Shown here one piece after another: positions 23,376 to 33,191 of a DNA stretch of 64,000 bases (position 1 is its first letter; each line of letters opens with the position of its first letter). The DNA comes from Cadophora sp. MPI-SDFR-AT-0126. Lineage: Eukaryota; Ascomycota; Leotiomycetes; Helotiales; Ploettnerulaceae. Location of the stretch: the NCBI GenBank assembly GCA_020747065.1, contig JAGMVK010000019.1, positions 248,001-312,000 on the forward strand, read 5' to 3'. Made by a program: the position numbers and the translations under genes. The notes under the pieces were generated by a model. The model had not been told where the DNA came from. It did no database searches and saw nothing but the letters and a program-made list of their open reading frames with translations.

Positions 23376-25363
23376 TCACCACCCAAAACTCTCATCATGA
23401 AACCACACATCTCTTCCCCTCGCAACCCACACCCCAACATGCTTCCTTAACTCCCTCGCCATACTCTTCGGCCCACAGACAAGAACAGCCACACTCTCCT
23501 CCCTGCCCAACCTGAATGCCTCATCCACAATCCCCTTCAAATCCGGCCTCTTCCTTCCTCCCGCGACTTTAGCACCCTTGACCCCCTCATCGCTCACCAA
23601 ATCCGCCATCTCCACACTGCCATCAACAGGCAACAGTTCTTCATCTCCATGGTTGCCCTCAGCGAGAAACCCACTCGTGACGTGAATCTTCAGATTCTCG
23701 TCTTCGGACAGAGCATCTCCAGTCTCGGTGTCAACCACCCAGCTAGCTTCAGCAGTGGAGCGCATCGACCATGCGAACGTCGCTCGATCTGGACTTTTAC
23801 CTTCAGTGACCAGCTGCTCTTGCACCGACTTGTAAATCGGCATTATGAACGTAGAGCCTACACCGCCTGCCACCAACACAATCCTATCATACTCTCTTGC
23901 CAAATTCGGGAAATGCCGACTTGAGCCTAATGGTCCCTCGATATTGAGAGGTGGTCGGGCTTTGTTTAGACGGGAAAGATTATCGAGTGCTTTTGTCGTT
24001 GGTCCTTTCAAAGTGCGCAGCACCAGCGTCACGTCGCTTTCGGAGACGGAAGCTACGGTGAAGGGGTTGTAGCAGAGGTCGTGGATGGATGGAGAGCTTG
24101 TTTTGGCTGGTGTGCTTTCCGGTGGGATCTGCAAATAGACATGCTGGCCTGGAGAAGCTGCGAATCTGGAGATTTTGGATCGAGGGACTGGGATAGTGAG
24201 CTTGACGAGCTTGGTGTTTGGGACTGTTGTAATGGTGGCGAATCCTGTAACTGTATCCAGCTTTCTGCATACAATGTCGAAGATAAACAATGCTAGGGCC
24301 TCAACCACGTATATGCGGAGGGGCTTTGCGTGGAAGAACAGGAGTGGCATGAGAGTCACTCCGATGATGAGATGGCAGACAAAGAATACTCTGTAGCTCC
24401 ATCTGCGGACGGTTTCTAGACTTGTTGTTACGAGAAGAGTGAGCATCGAAAATCCAAGTACCCCTATGATGACTACTGGAGCTGCGAGACGCTTTTGTAG
24501 AATTCCTACTTGGACGAAGAAATTCATGTACCATGTTGCGTGGCAGATTAGGAGGCCGTAGATGATTCGGCCAGAGAGTCGATGCCACGGATTGAGCTCT
24601 TCGTGAGAGGCTTTGAAAGCGAATGCCAGCGGTGAGTAGAGAGACTTCATGGATAGCATGTAGTGTAACGGTAGCTGGGAAGCTGCAATTACTCCGAATC
24701 GCTTGGTAATGTGGAGATAGTCTTTGATGTGTTAGAATGCATTACTCTGAACATCGAAGAGACAAGACTGTCTCGTGACAAAGTATAGCTCTGTTGAAAG
24801 TCCCTTCTGTAAACGAAAGTAACAGAGATTCTTCGAAATTGATCCAATGTACGAGCTGGTTTGGTATTCATGGCGGCAAGATACCCAGTAAACAGCGTTG
24901 GAGGGCGGGACCTTGCCAGCTACCTCGACTCCTTACTGCCAAAACGTAGAAACAGACAATGACAAAACGAGAATTGAAACGTACCATCGCCCGTCTCCTT
25001 AAAACATAAATATAACAGATGACACCCCCAAGCAATCCCTGCCACCCAATGCCCTCTAATTCCCCACCCCTCCGTAACCTCCCCTCCAAGCCACCACTTA
25101 ACGACTCTCCACCTCGTCACCATACTCCCCGTCTTAGAATCTCTTCCATGCTTCGAGACCGGCGAACTGGGGACCTCAGAATATCTGATCTTCGACCTCT
25201 GTCTCGCGAATGAGACCCAGATAGCCAGTCTGTAGAGCTGGTAGCCTAAGATGGGTATGAGCGCGGATAGTTGCGCGTACACTCCGTATCGATCGAGGAG
25301 AATCCTTCGCTCGTGCTTTTGCTCTTCTGTGAGCTCTAGAATGATTTTGTACGGCCAGCCCAT
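23376..25363 (-). CDS. Ferric-reductase-like flavocytochrome
   Basis: These proteins move electrons from cytosolic NADPH through FAD and two membrane hemes to extracellular Fe(III)/Cu(II) or oxygen. Two exons (25363-24985, 24721-23376) give 574 residues. The intron is 263 nt, long for this window. The ferric-reductase membrane domain keeps all four heme histidines: His173 and His187 (NPWHRLSGR ... ICH), and His243 and His257 (VCHLIIG ... FFHAKP), each pair 14 apart. The FAD motif reads YNPFTVAS where most relatives have HPFT. NAD-binding segments are VLVAGGVGSTFIMPI and VLVCGPKSMARELRKH. The C-terminus FHDESFGW is the usual family end. It could be a metalloreductase or an AIM14/NOX-like oxidase; metalloreductase is the more common annotation. 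Confidence 0.88.
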
Positions 25364-26213
25364 TGCGAGGTTTGTTTATGGGGCTCGAGTGGCGCAAGAT
25401 GAGATGATCAGTTTGTTTCGTCACTTGTCCAGACTCCGAAATACAGTAAGACGCTGCTTATCAATGCTCTCACGCTGGCTCTGCGATCCGGATGTCGTAC
25501 AGTTAGGACATACCAAATCTAGAAATTCCACAACTCTTCAGGCCAGATCGTGTTCATCTGAAGGAGAGAGCAGTTGAGGGAGCGTAGCCGGTGTTGACAG
25601 TAATGTTCTCTCCAGAAGGTCCGAAACCGACACGAATTTCAGAGGTGCAATTCGAAGTGTCTGGTTGGTTGACTCGGAGAACAAGAGGTTTGGCGAACTG
25701 ATCTTCACAGGGGTTGGAGAGCCAGACCAGAGCCAGATCAGAGCCAGACCAGATCCAGATCCAGACAGCTTCAGTTATGGATGAACTCAAATAGCGAGGG
25801 TAAGAAGGCCACAATGCAAGAGCCCAGATACAATTATTCACGATTGAAATGGTCTCGAATTCTTCATGAACTTGCACACTAGCAAGTTTACGATCTTTTT
25901 GAATTTTCAAAACTTCCTGGTATCAGAAGTACTTCGCTCACTGTTCAAGGACCAAGTGTTGGTTAACTTCCTCATAATGGAACATGCCATACTGTCTACG
26001 CATATCTCATTCCGTAGCCCCGGAACTGGACCCACGGGCGCTCCAAGCCTCTGCAACGCTAGATACAAATCCCTGTAGATCTCGTCAACGTCACGAAATA
26101 ATTTACTTCTTCCCCATACTCGTCCTCACCAGCGCTTCACATAGATCCCAAACGCCTTTTCTTTTTCTTTTCCTTCTCAATTTTATTTCTTTGTACACCA
26201 CCAACCCCATGCA
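25364..26213. other. Divergent intergenic region, ferric reductase / LETM1-like
   Basis: Holds two promoters and an 11-bp tandem repeat (25719-25762). A minus-strand open frame at 25554-25910 (118 codons) gives a peptide with a faint serine-protease look (SDLALVWLSNP), but that part is encoded by the tandem repeat and no catalytic triad is visible. Confidence 0.5.
25719..25762. repeat. Tandem repeat, 11-bp unit, four copies
   Basis: Units read GAGCCAGACCA, GAGCCAGATCA, GAGCCAGACCA and GATCCAGATCC. This is a small, slightly diverged minisatellite in an intergenic region. Confidence 0.85.
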
Positions 26214-27230
26214 ATGAACACAACGACTCTGCGCGGTCTGCGCACCGCCTGTCACTACCACCGCATCCAGTCTGGCATTTCCCCACGAACATCTTCCTAT
26301 TACAGCCGTCACTCCCCCGCCATAAACTTCCTCCTATTCCGGCATGCCTCAACAACCACCACCTCAAGCAATGACAAGAACACCCCTTCAAAGTCGCACC
26401 GTATAAACGGCCCCCTCACAACTCTCCCAGCACCTCTCCAAACACCCACTCGCCAACCCTCTCAATCCCTTCCAGGATACCTCTTCGCCCTCGGCAAATC
26501 CTACGTCGCCTTCTACAAAACCGGCATAAAGAATATCTACACCAATTACAAAGCCTCCCAACCCCTCCAATCCACCATCGATAAGAAACACTCCTCGTCC
26601 CTCTCAGCAGCAGTGAAAGCGGGTGCTCTGGACCGCTCTGATTTCCAATTGCTAGCACGCAATTGGCACGATGTCAAGCGCGTTCCTATGTTCGCCCTGG
26701 TGTTACTTATATGCGGGGAATTTACCCCATTGGTGGTTATTGCGTTGACCTCAATTGTGCCCTGGACGTGTAGGATACCGAAGCAGATACAGTCGGATCG
26801 GGCGAAGCTTGAGGAAAGGAGGCGGATATCGTTCCGGAATTTAACGACCAAGATGCCGGAGAAGGGAGGAGTGGAGGCGCTGAATCGAATGCAGTTGTTG
26901 CATATCAGCTGGAGTTTGGGGTTGTCGTCTAGTGCGTGGGATTATCTTGGGGGCCAGCTACCTGGGTTACCAACGAGTGTGTTGAGGAGGAAGGTTCAGA
27001 GGAGGGTGGAGTATTTGGAGATGGATGATAAGTTGATTGAAAGGGCCGGGGATGTGAAGGATATGGATGTTGAGGAGGTCAAAATGGCACTTGTGGAGAG
27101 GGGGGTAGATGTGTTGGGGAAAGAGGCGAAGGGCTTGAAAGGCGAGTTGGGTGCTTGGTTGAAGTCGAGAGAGAAGGCATCTGTTGAGAGACTGCTTTTG
27201 ACGAGGTACGACTTCCCCAGTAGTGTTTGA
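26214..27230 (+). CDS. LETM1-like mitochondrial inner-membrane protein
   Basis: LETM1/Mdm38 proteins act at the mitochondrial inner membrane in K+/H+ exchange and in contacts with mitoribosomes. This single-exon gene encodes 338 residues. The N-terminus is rich in Arg, Ser and Thr without acidic residues for about 50 positions (MNTTTLRGLRTACHYHRIQS), as expected for an import presequence. A membrane segment (FALVLLICGEFTPLVVIALT) follows a conserved LARNWHDVKRVP. The C-terminal half resembles the ribosome-binding-like domain (MQLLHISWSLGLSSSAW, MALVERGVDVLGK, LKGELGAWLKSR). It is shorter than Mdm38 or LETM1 and lacks their C-terminal coiled coil and EF hand, so it belongs to the small LETM1-domain group. 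Confidence 0.85.
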   Translation: MNTTTLRGLRTACHYHRIQSGISPRTSSYYSRHSPAINFLLFRHASTTTTSSNDKNTPSKSHRINGPLTTLPAPLQTPTRQPSQSLPGYLFALGKSYVAFYKTGIKNIYTNYKASQPLQSTIDKKHSSSLSAAVKAGALDRSDFQLLARNWHDVKRVPMFALVLLICGEFTPLVVIALTSIVPWTCRIPKQIQSDRAKLEERRRISFRNLTTKMPEKGGVEALNRMQLLHISWSLGLSSSAWDYLGGQLPGLPTSVLRRKVQRRVEYLEMDDKLIERAGDVKDMDVEEVKMALVERGVDVLGKEAKGLKGELGAWLKSREKASVERLLLTRYDFPSSV

Positions 27231-27827
27231 TGAAGATGCTGACATTCACTAGGCCTTCAGCATGGCCTGTCAAAGTCTCCAATGTGAAGGTGAAGCTATA
27301 AGACTGAAGGATCATTCATTTCCATGGTAACCAGACTCCACCATGCTTCGACGTACCACAATCCACTCAACCTTCCGTTGTAACATATTGGCATGGGAAA
27401 CACGATGATGTATTTTTAATGCATGCATGTCGGCAAGCACACAGGATGGATCTGTAAAACAAGATTCGGCTATGTACAAAATGTAGAATAGAGTATTCAT
27501 TCGCATCAGCATTCCTCTGCAAAGAGCGGCGTTTGGATTCGTCAGGTTGGCGGAAGGCGGAAAAATGAGGAGTTGAATGCACAGAGGCTCACAAGAATCC
27601 TGTATCATAGAACTCTCCTCCGGTATATCGAAATGCAATACCACACCGTAATGAGTGCTTCTTTTCCAATAAAACACACCTTGTAACTCCAAACGGCTAG
27701 AAACAAAAGTCCGTAGCGGCAACCGTCTATACCCTCGAAAACTCCTGGCAAAGAAAAGCGAAACGCTCCGGCAACGCGTGACTAGTATTTCCGTTACTGT
27801 CGGGTTTAATTAGTTGATTGACCTTGC
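27231..27827. other. Convergent 3' flanks, LETM1-like and NAB3-like
   Basis: About 600 bp between two convergent genes. Open frames of 71-136 codons on the minus strand show no domain. Probably 3' UTRs and spacer. Confidence 0.5.
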
Positions 27828-30563
27828 TCATTGCCGGAATCTAGCAAGTTGTGCCATGATATTTTGGACTTGTTGCTGAGGTGCTGATTGTTCTTGTGTC
27901 TGAGTTTGGACTGGTTGTTGTTGTTGTTGTGGGGCACTAGTACCGAGAAGCGAGGCCAGAGCTGGGTTGTTCATGAGATTCGCGTATGGATCTGTTGGTG
28001 GGTGGTGTTGGGGCTGCGGTTGGTAGCTTTGCTGCTGAGGTGGTTGTGGTGTGAGGCCTCCGAGGAGGCCAGCGAGATCAATTGAAGAATTTGCTGCAAC
28101 TGCATGATTATTCTGCTGTTGTTGTGGTTGCAGAGTACCAAGGAGCTTCTGCAAGGTAGCATTGTCCAGCTGGCCAACCAAGCTGGCAAGGTTGGGGGTA
28201 GCCGGGACAGGAGCCGGCTGTTGGTAAGATGGTTGGACAGGAGCATATTGCGGTGGACCGTATGGCTGAGGTTGGGGAACTTGTGGTGGGGTGTATTTTG
28301 CTCGGATGACAAGTTCGGCAGCAATCTTCGGATCAAGATCTTGATACTCGTCGAATCGAACATTGTTGGCTCCCCCTTGGCGGTCAAAGACTTGAAGCGG
28401 AATCTTGCTTTGATTTTGAGACCTCATGTCAAGTTTTGAAACAGCGTGGACTCCTTCGATGATCTGTCGTCGGATCACTGCTTGAAGCGGGAGTCGCGGG
28501 CTGAGAAACATGACTTCAACATTGACGCCTCGATTCCGCATCTCGGACTCAACCCAGGAGACGAATGCCCGATCGAGTTGATCCATTAGAATGATCTGAA
28601 CGTCAGGAACGGCTCTAGGGTCACGCCGAGGAATTTGGAGATCCTCATCCTCGATAGCCTCTCGGGCTCTAGGGCTCAAACTTCTCTCTCTGTACCGTCC
28701 ATTTCCCCGATGGCCATAGCCTGGGGAACGACTACGACGTCTCTCACGACCTTCATAAGAGTCCCGACGAGGAGCATAGTCATCGCGACCGCGTGGACTT
28801 CCCCGTGGCGGCGTTACTTGTCTGATAGGCCGATAGTCATCACGTATGCGTAATGGGCGACCATATTCATCTTGACGCATGGGCGGTCCAGATCGGCCAT
28901 CGTATCGATCTCCGTTCCGGCCTCCTTGTGGATGACGACCACCACGGTCAGGAACGGTTCCTCGAGAATAGTCTGGGGATCGTGATCTACGGACAGGTGT
29001 CGGAACAGCGGAAGATGCATTACGAGTGTTCTTCTGTGGCTTCGAAATTTCGAGGTCTGAAATATGGTCAGCATAGTTAATATGAGATACCGGAGTCAAT
29101 GACTTACGCATTCTCTTTCCTCTGACCTCTGCTCCCTGTTCACGATCAAGAGCTGCGAAGCAAGCCGTACTATCGTGGAATTGTACAAAGCCGTAAGCTT
29201 GCTTGATCGAAATCTGAGCAATCTTTCCGTAGGGGTGAAAAACATGGAAAATATCTCGCTTAGTGACCTTTTCGCTTGGAAGATTTCCTGTTCGAGCAAT
29301 ATCAGATTGAGTCTTACGGATTCAGAGCATTGTTTACATACCTATGAAGAGCCGAGAATTCAACGGAAACCGATCCCAAAGTCCTTCTGTGACATACATA
29401 CGCTCATTATCAAGGAACTCGTCATAAACCTTCTGGACCTCAGGACCCCATTTCGCATCTAGTTCATCAGCCTCTTCCTGAGATTCAACGTTTTGAGTCT
29501 GCTGACCTGGAGCAGCAGACAAACGATTAATCTGGGAATGTGAAGCTTGAGTGATTGGACTAAGTGCAGAGGGTGGTCCAGGTCGGAAGGATGCTGTGGG
29601 TGGAGGGGGAAGCCCGCCTCTAGGATCAGTAGACGTACCTGGAGCACCAGCAGCAATGAGAGCTGAAGCAACACCAGGAGGTCTGTAAGAGCTAGCGGCG
29701 GGTGGGAGACCTGGAGCATTTGCATGATATTTTGGTTGATCATCATAAGGTCGTTTGTGGGGGAGATTTGGGCGTGGTGGCAGACTCGAATGAGTAGGGA
29801 GTCCGGAAGTGGGTTTTGGGAGAGACACAGATGGCTGGGTAGTTGGATTAGTGGCAGCAGCAGCCGCTTCATTCTTTTCTGCATTAGCCGTGATGTTGTC
29901 CAGCAGTTGCTGAATGTCTATGTCGCCGCTAGCAATGGCTTCATATGTGTGGGGTGTGGTTTCTGTCGTTTCCGTCGAAATTTGGGTTGTACTGACATCA
30001 GAGCCCTCGGAGGCGTGGGCGGTATTTGGGACAGTGGAAGGGCTGGGAGGGGTAGGGAGGGCAGCTGGGCCAGGTTGGGGAGCATTTTGGGCTGTAGAAG
30101 TGTCGGTTGGAGGAATAGGAGGAGAAGATAGAGTAGTCTTAGCAGGTAGAGATGTTGGCTCTGGCTCAATGTTTGCCTGTGCTATATCCCCACTATCTGC
30201 GCGTTCCTCTCCATCAGAATCGAAAGTCATAGCATAGTCGTCGCTGACATCTGAACCCTCGTTGACACTTGTGTCCTTCTTGTCCTCCTTGCCATCCTCT
30301 GTTTCGTTTTTGTATGCGTCGGAAAAGCTTGACTCGGCTGATGGGGAATCGGGCTTCACTGGTATGAAATCGGATATGGGTTCTGCTGTCGCAGCTACAG
30401 CTGGGAAGGGAGGGGTAGGATCAAGATGTGTCGAAGTCATATTGAAGATTGGGTCGGTCTGGTTTCGAAGAACAGATATGCTGGATGGCTCGACTGGATG
30501 GATTGGAAGGGGAGAAACCGGTGACAAAGTCTTTGTATGGAACTCGGGAGTCTCTCCTGACAT
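27828..30563 (-). CDS. NAB3: Nab3-like RNA-binding protein (RRM with Gln-rich tail)
   Basis: Nab3 binds UCUU-type RNA sites and, with Nrd1 and Sen1, ends transcription of short noncoding RNAs in budding yeast. Three exons (30563-29342, 29287-29108, 29056-27828) give 876 residues. The N-terminal 400 residues are acidic and Pro/Ser-rich. The RRM sits across both splice joins: RNP2 is SRLFIGNLPSEKV and RNP1 is QAYGFVQFHD. An Arg/Asp/Ser-rich linker follows, then a segment like the anticodon-binding-type domain of NCOA5 (VQIILMDQLDRAFVSWVESE), and a Gln/Pro-rich C-terminus. The frame is open upstream to a TTG at 30806, but the first ATG is 30563 and I start there. Orthology with Nab3 rests on RRM and tail layout. 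Confidence 0.85.
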
Positions 30564-31277
30564 GAATGCTTTGTACGGCGACACTGGGGGCCTGTATTGA
30601 GCAATCTCAGAGGCGAATGGAGTGGCAGATAGTCGAGGTGAAGCTCCGGGACTACAATAATAGTGGAAATGGGGAGGGATGGGCTCAGGGCAGTGAGATG
30701 AAAGGAAGAGAGATTGTGAAGTAGGTGTGGATGAGGCTGGATCCGGCGTGGAGTCGAGATTCAAGGTTTTCGAGAAATTTCTCAGGTGAAGCTCAGGTAG
30801 GAACAAGGGCGTTTGTTGACGTCGAGCGTCTCTTCTAGCGCTGGTATTTGTGCATCAGCTAGATATTCATCGTTGACAGGAAGGGCTTTGTAGTTGTGGT
30901 GGTGGTGAGGAGGGGCAGGAAGCTTTTCGAGATGACAAGCAGATTTTAATCCCTGCGCGACACTAGCTCACTCCCTTGTCATTGGACCGAAACAAGATAA
31001 GCGTGTATTTATCCGAGGAATCTTAGCTTTGATAAACCTCACTCGAAGTCCCGCCCTCATTTGCCACAGGAGTCTTTGTCGCTTCTTTTTTCTGATAACT
31101 GCATACCGAGAGCAATGAATCCTGCATAGTTGCAAGCTGATTCTTGAACCCAGGTGGTTGTGGAGGGGGCCGTTTAAAGCGGAAAAGCGCCCCGAACATT
31201 TGTTTCCAGCCGTTTGTGACATTCGCCTGATCGCACGCTTGTTTACAATACTTTCGGGCTGCAAAGTCCCTACTGCA
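30564..31277. promoter_or_regulatory. Divergent promoter region NAB3-like/ICT1-like
   Basis: Two head-to-head genes share about 700 bp. The NAB3-like frame stays open about 240 bp upstream of its ATG without another ATG, so an undetected upstream exon cannot be excluded. A minus-strand frame at 31023-31289 has no ATG start and no recognised domain. Confidence 0.45.
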
Positions 31278-32290
31278 ATGCTTCAGCACCGTGCTTTACT
31301 ATCCTTTCCTTCCCATATTCGTGGGCAGCTTTCGATTGTGCAGAATCGTAGAGCATATTCAGCACAATCTGGGAACGAGAACGTAGCAGCAGATCTTGAT
31401 GCTGCAAGAGAATGGTTTAAGCGTTTCACTAAAGGTACCATTCCGGCTAAGATAGGTCAGACGACATACTCTCGGTCGTCCGGACCTGGCGGTCAGAAAG
31501 TCAACAAGTATGTATTCCAGAGATGGATGTTGGAATGTGCTCTAATTCCACCCAGGACGAGCTCGAAAGCAACTACTGTCTGGCCGCTTTACGCTCTTCG
31601 AGGCCATGTTCCGAAAGTTCTTCATCAAGGTCTCCGAGATAGCAACTATTATGTTACTTCATCCGATTCCATTAGCATTCAGTGCGATAGCACCCGCAGT
31701 CAGACTGGCAACAAAGACGAGACCTATGCTCGACTGCATGACGAGATCTCTCGGATTTACAAGAGAAGGGTCCCTGGAATCACGTCACCAGAACAGAAGC
31801 AGAAGATTGAGCACCTGTAGGTACATATCTTTTCCCCTGCAGTGTAATTTCACTTGTCAGTAACTTCCAGCAAGCGTGTTTGTCCTTCTGTGGCTCGTAG
31901 AACTACTGCGACAATTCCTGGGCATAATATGTTCGCTTGCAAGAAGTGAGGTGACAAAGAGGTGAAGAACTACTTGCCCCAAGTTTGGGTTGACAAGCTA
32001 TTGGACCGAGAAAACCCAGCACAGGGGAGAGCTGAAGCACGCAAGTCAGACCAATATGCCACAGAAGGGAGACGAAGCCTTGTGAAGAATGTTAAGAAAC
32101 AGGCATCTTTTGCAATCATTCACGCTCATTCGGGATGGAAATTATCTGCATATCTCACTTTCTAACGTTCGGTCTCTAATTGTACTGTCTCTGTAGGAAG
32201 AAGATTGAAAATACTGTCCGGCTCAAGATTAAGAAGATGCACGGCGACAAGAAGCGGTCGCGAAGCGGAGGAGGCAGCCATGGAGACTGA
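31278..32290 (+). CDS. ICT1/mL62-type peptidyl-tRNA hydrolase (mitochondrial ribosome rescue)
   Basis: This is a class-I release-factor-like protein with a GGQ loop. Family members hydrolyse peptidyl-tRNA on stalled mitoribosomes. Exons 31278-31507, 31556-31816 and 32197-32290 give 194 residues. The first 30 residues form a likely mitochondrial presequence (MLQHRALLSFPSHIRGQLSI). The catalytic loop is SGPGGQKVNK (GGQ at 71-73), joined by splicing to TSSKATTVWPLYAL. Next come LRDSNYYVTSSDSISIQCDS and the basic tail NTVRLKIKKMHGDKKRSRSG, as in fungal relatives. The first intron is 48 nt, but the second is 380 nt (31817-32196), far longer than its neighbours, and holds open frames with no known domain. 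The final exon fits the family tail well, which supports the long intron. Confidence 0.87.
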
Positions 32291-33077
32291 TTAGGTCTTG
32301 GATTCGACGGGATCCATTGAGTGCTCGTTGACTGGACGGTGTATATGCCTGAGAAATTGCAGTCTTGTTGGGGCCGTCTCACCATTATGTTGGAAGCACG
32401 CGGTGCTCTCTGGGTAATACGTTTGGTCGACAAGGAAAACTGCCTTGATAATCATAAAAAATCTCTTAACCATCTCTCAAATCTCCATTCCCTCGGTGCT
32501 ATCTAAGTGGTAAATGTCTCCGAGTATTTCTACGTATATTCACTCCTGCTTGCCACATGCAGATGTGAATGTGGGAAAGGGAGAACACCGGTTTCTCCTT
32601 TCTCTCCCCTTCAATGCGTCATTTCTATTCTCTATTCTCTTGCAGACTCCATCCTTGCGCTAAAACATCTTATCAGCATCCGCATGCGTCGAATTATACT
32701 CTCGACAGGTGGATATACTTCGACTTTCAGAGAAATATGAGGATGTGCATTGAAGCGAGACTCTACATAGTTCACATTTGCATGCTTAATTCCTAGGAAC
32801 TGGTGGCAAACAACCAATCTTCAACCGGGCCTTCCACTCCAAGCTATTCACCTCAAAGAGACTTCGGCAAAGCTTTGTTATCGTTCTCTTTTGATAACCA
32901 GCAAAGATAACTCCGTTTGTCAATCAACATTCCTATCGGCACCACCAACTTCAAACAGATTGCCCCCAATAATTCCGTATCTTTAGCAACTACATAAACA
33001 CCCAGCTAGTCAGTCACACAACATCGATTCCTCAAGTTCGGCCCTGTCATAATGGACGGAGTCTGGGATCACAAGCT
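32291..33077. other. Intergenic region, ICT1-like to SET/MYND gene
   Basis: Contains the 3' flank of the ICT1-like gene and the promoter and leader of the SET/MYND gene. The leader includes an upstream ATG at 33052. Nothing else is supportable. Confidence 0.5.
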
Positions 33078-33191
33078 ATGGAAGCCAAGCAGCACCCGGC
33101 TGTTCAATGGAGAGCGACTTTCGAAGAAGGTGAACGTGTCACATCAACCTACAGGATGTCATTTACTGACTTAGCTTATAAGCAATAGAAG
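33052..33191 (+). promoter_or_regulatory. Overlapping upstream ORF on the SET/MYND mRNA
   Basis: An ATG in strong context (A at -3, G at +4) lies 26 nt before the proposed main start, in another frame. In the spliced mRNA it reads 26 codons to the end of exon 1, then CAA and a TAG just after the join (if the acceptor at 33182 is used). It therefore overlaps the main ORF and would be expected to lower its translation. Confidence 0.5.

Noticed and set aside
25554..25910. Minus-strand frame suggesting a trypsin-like fragment (SDLALVWLSNP)
   Set aside because: The suggestive part is encoded by the 11-bp tandem repeat; no His or Ser active-site motif, signal peptide or splice partners are present.
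31023..31289. 88-codon minus-strand frame divergent from the ICT1-like gene
   Set aside because: It has no ATG start, overlaps the start of the ICT1-like CDS and has no recognisable domain.
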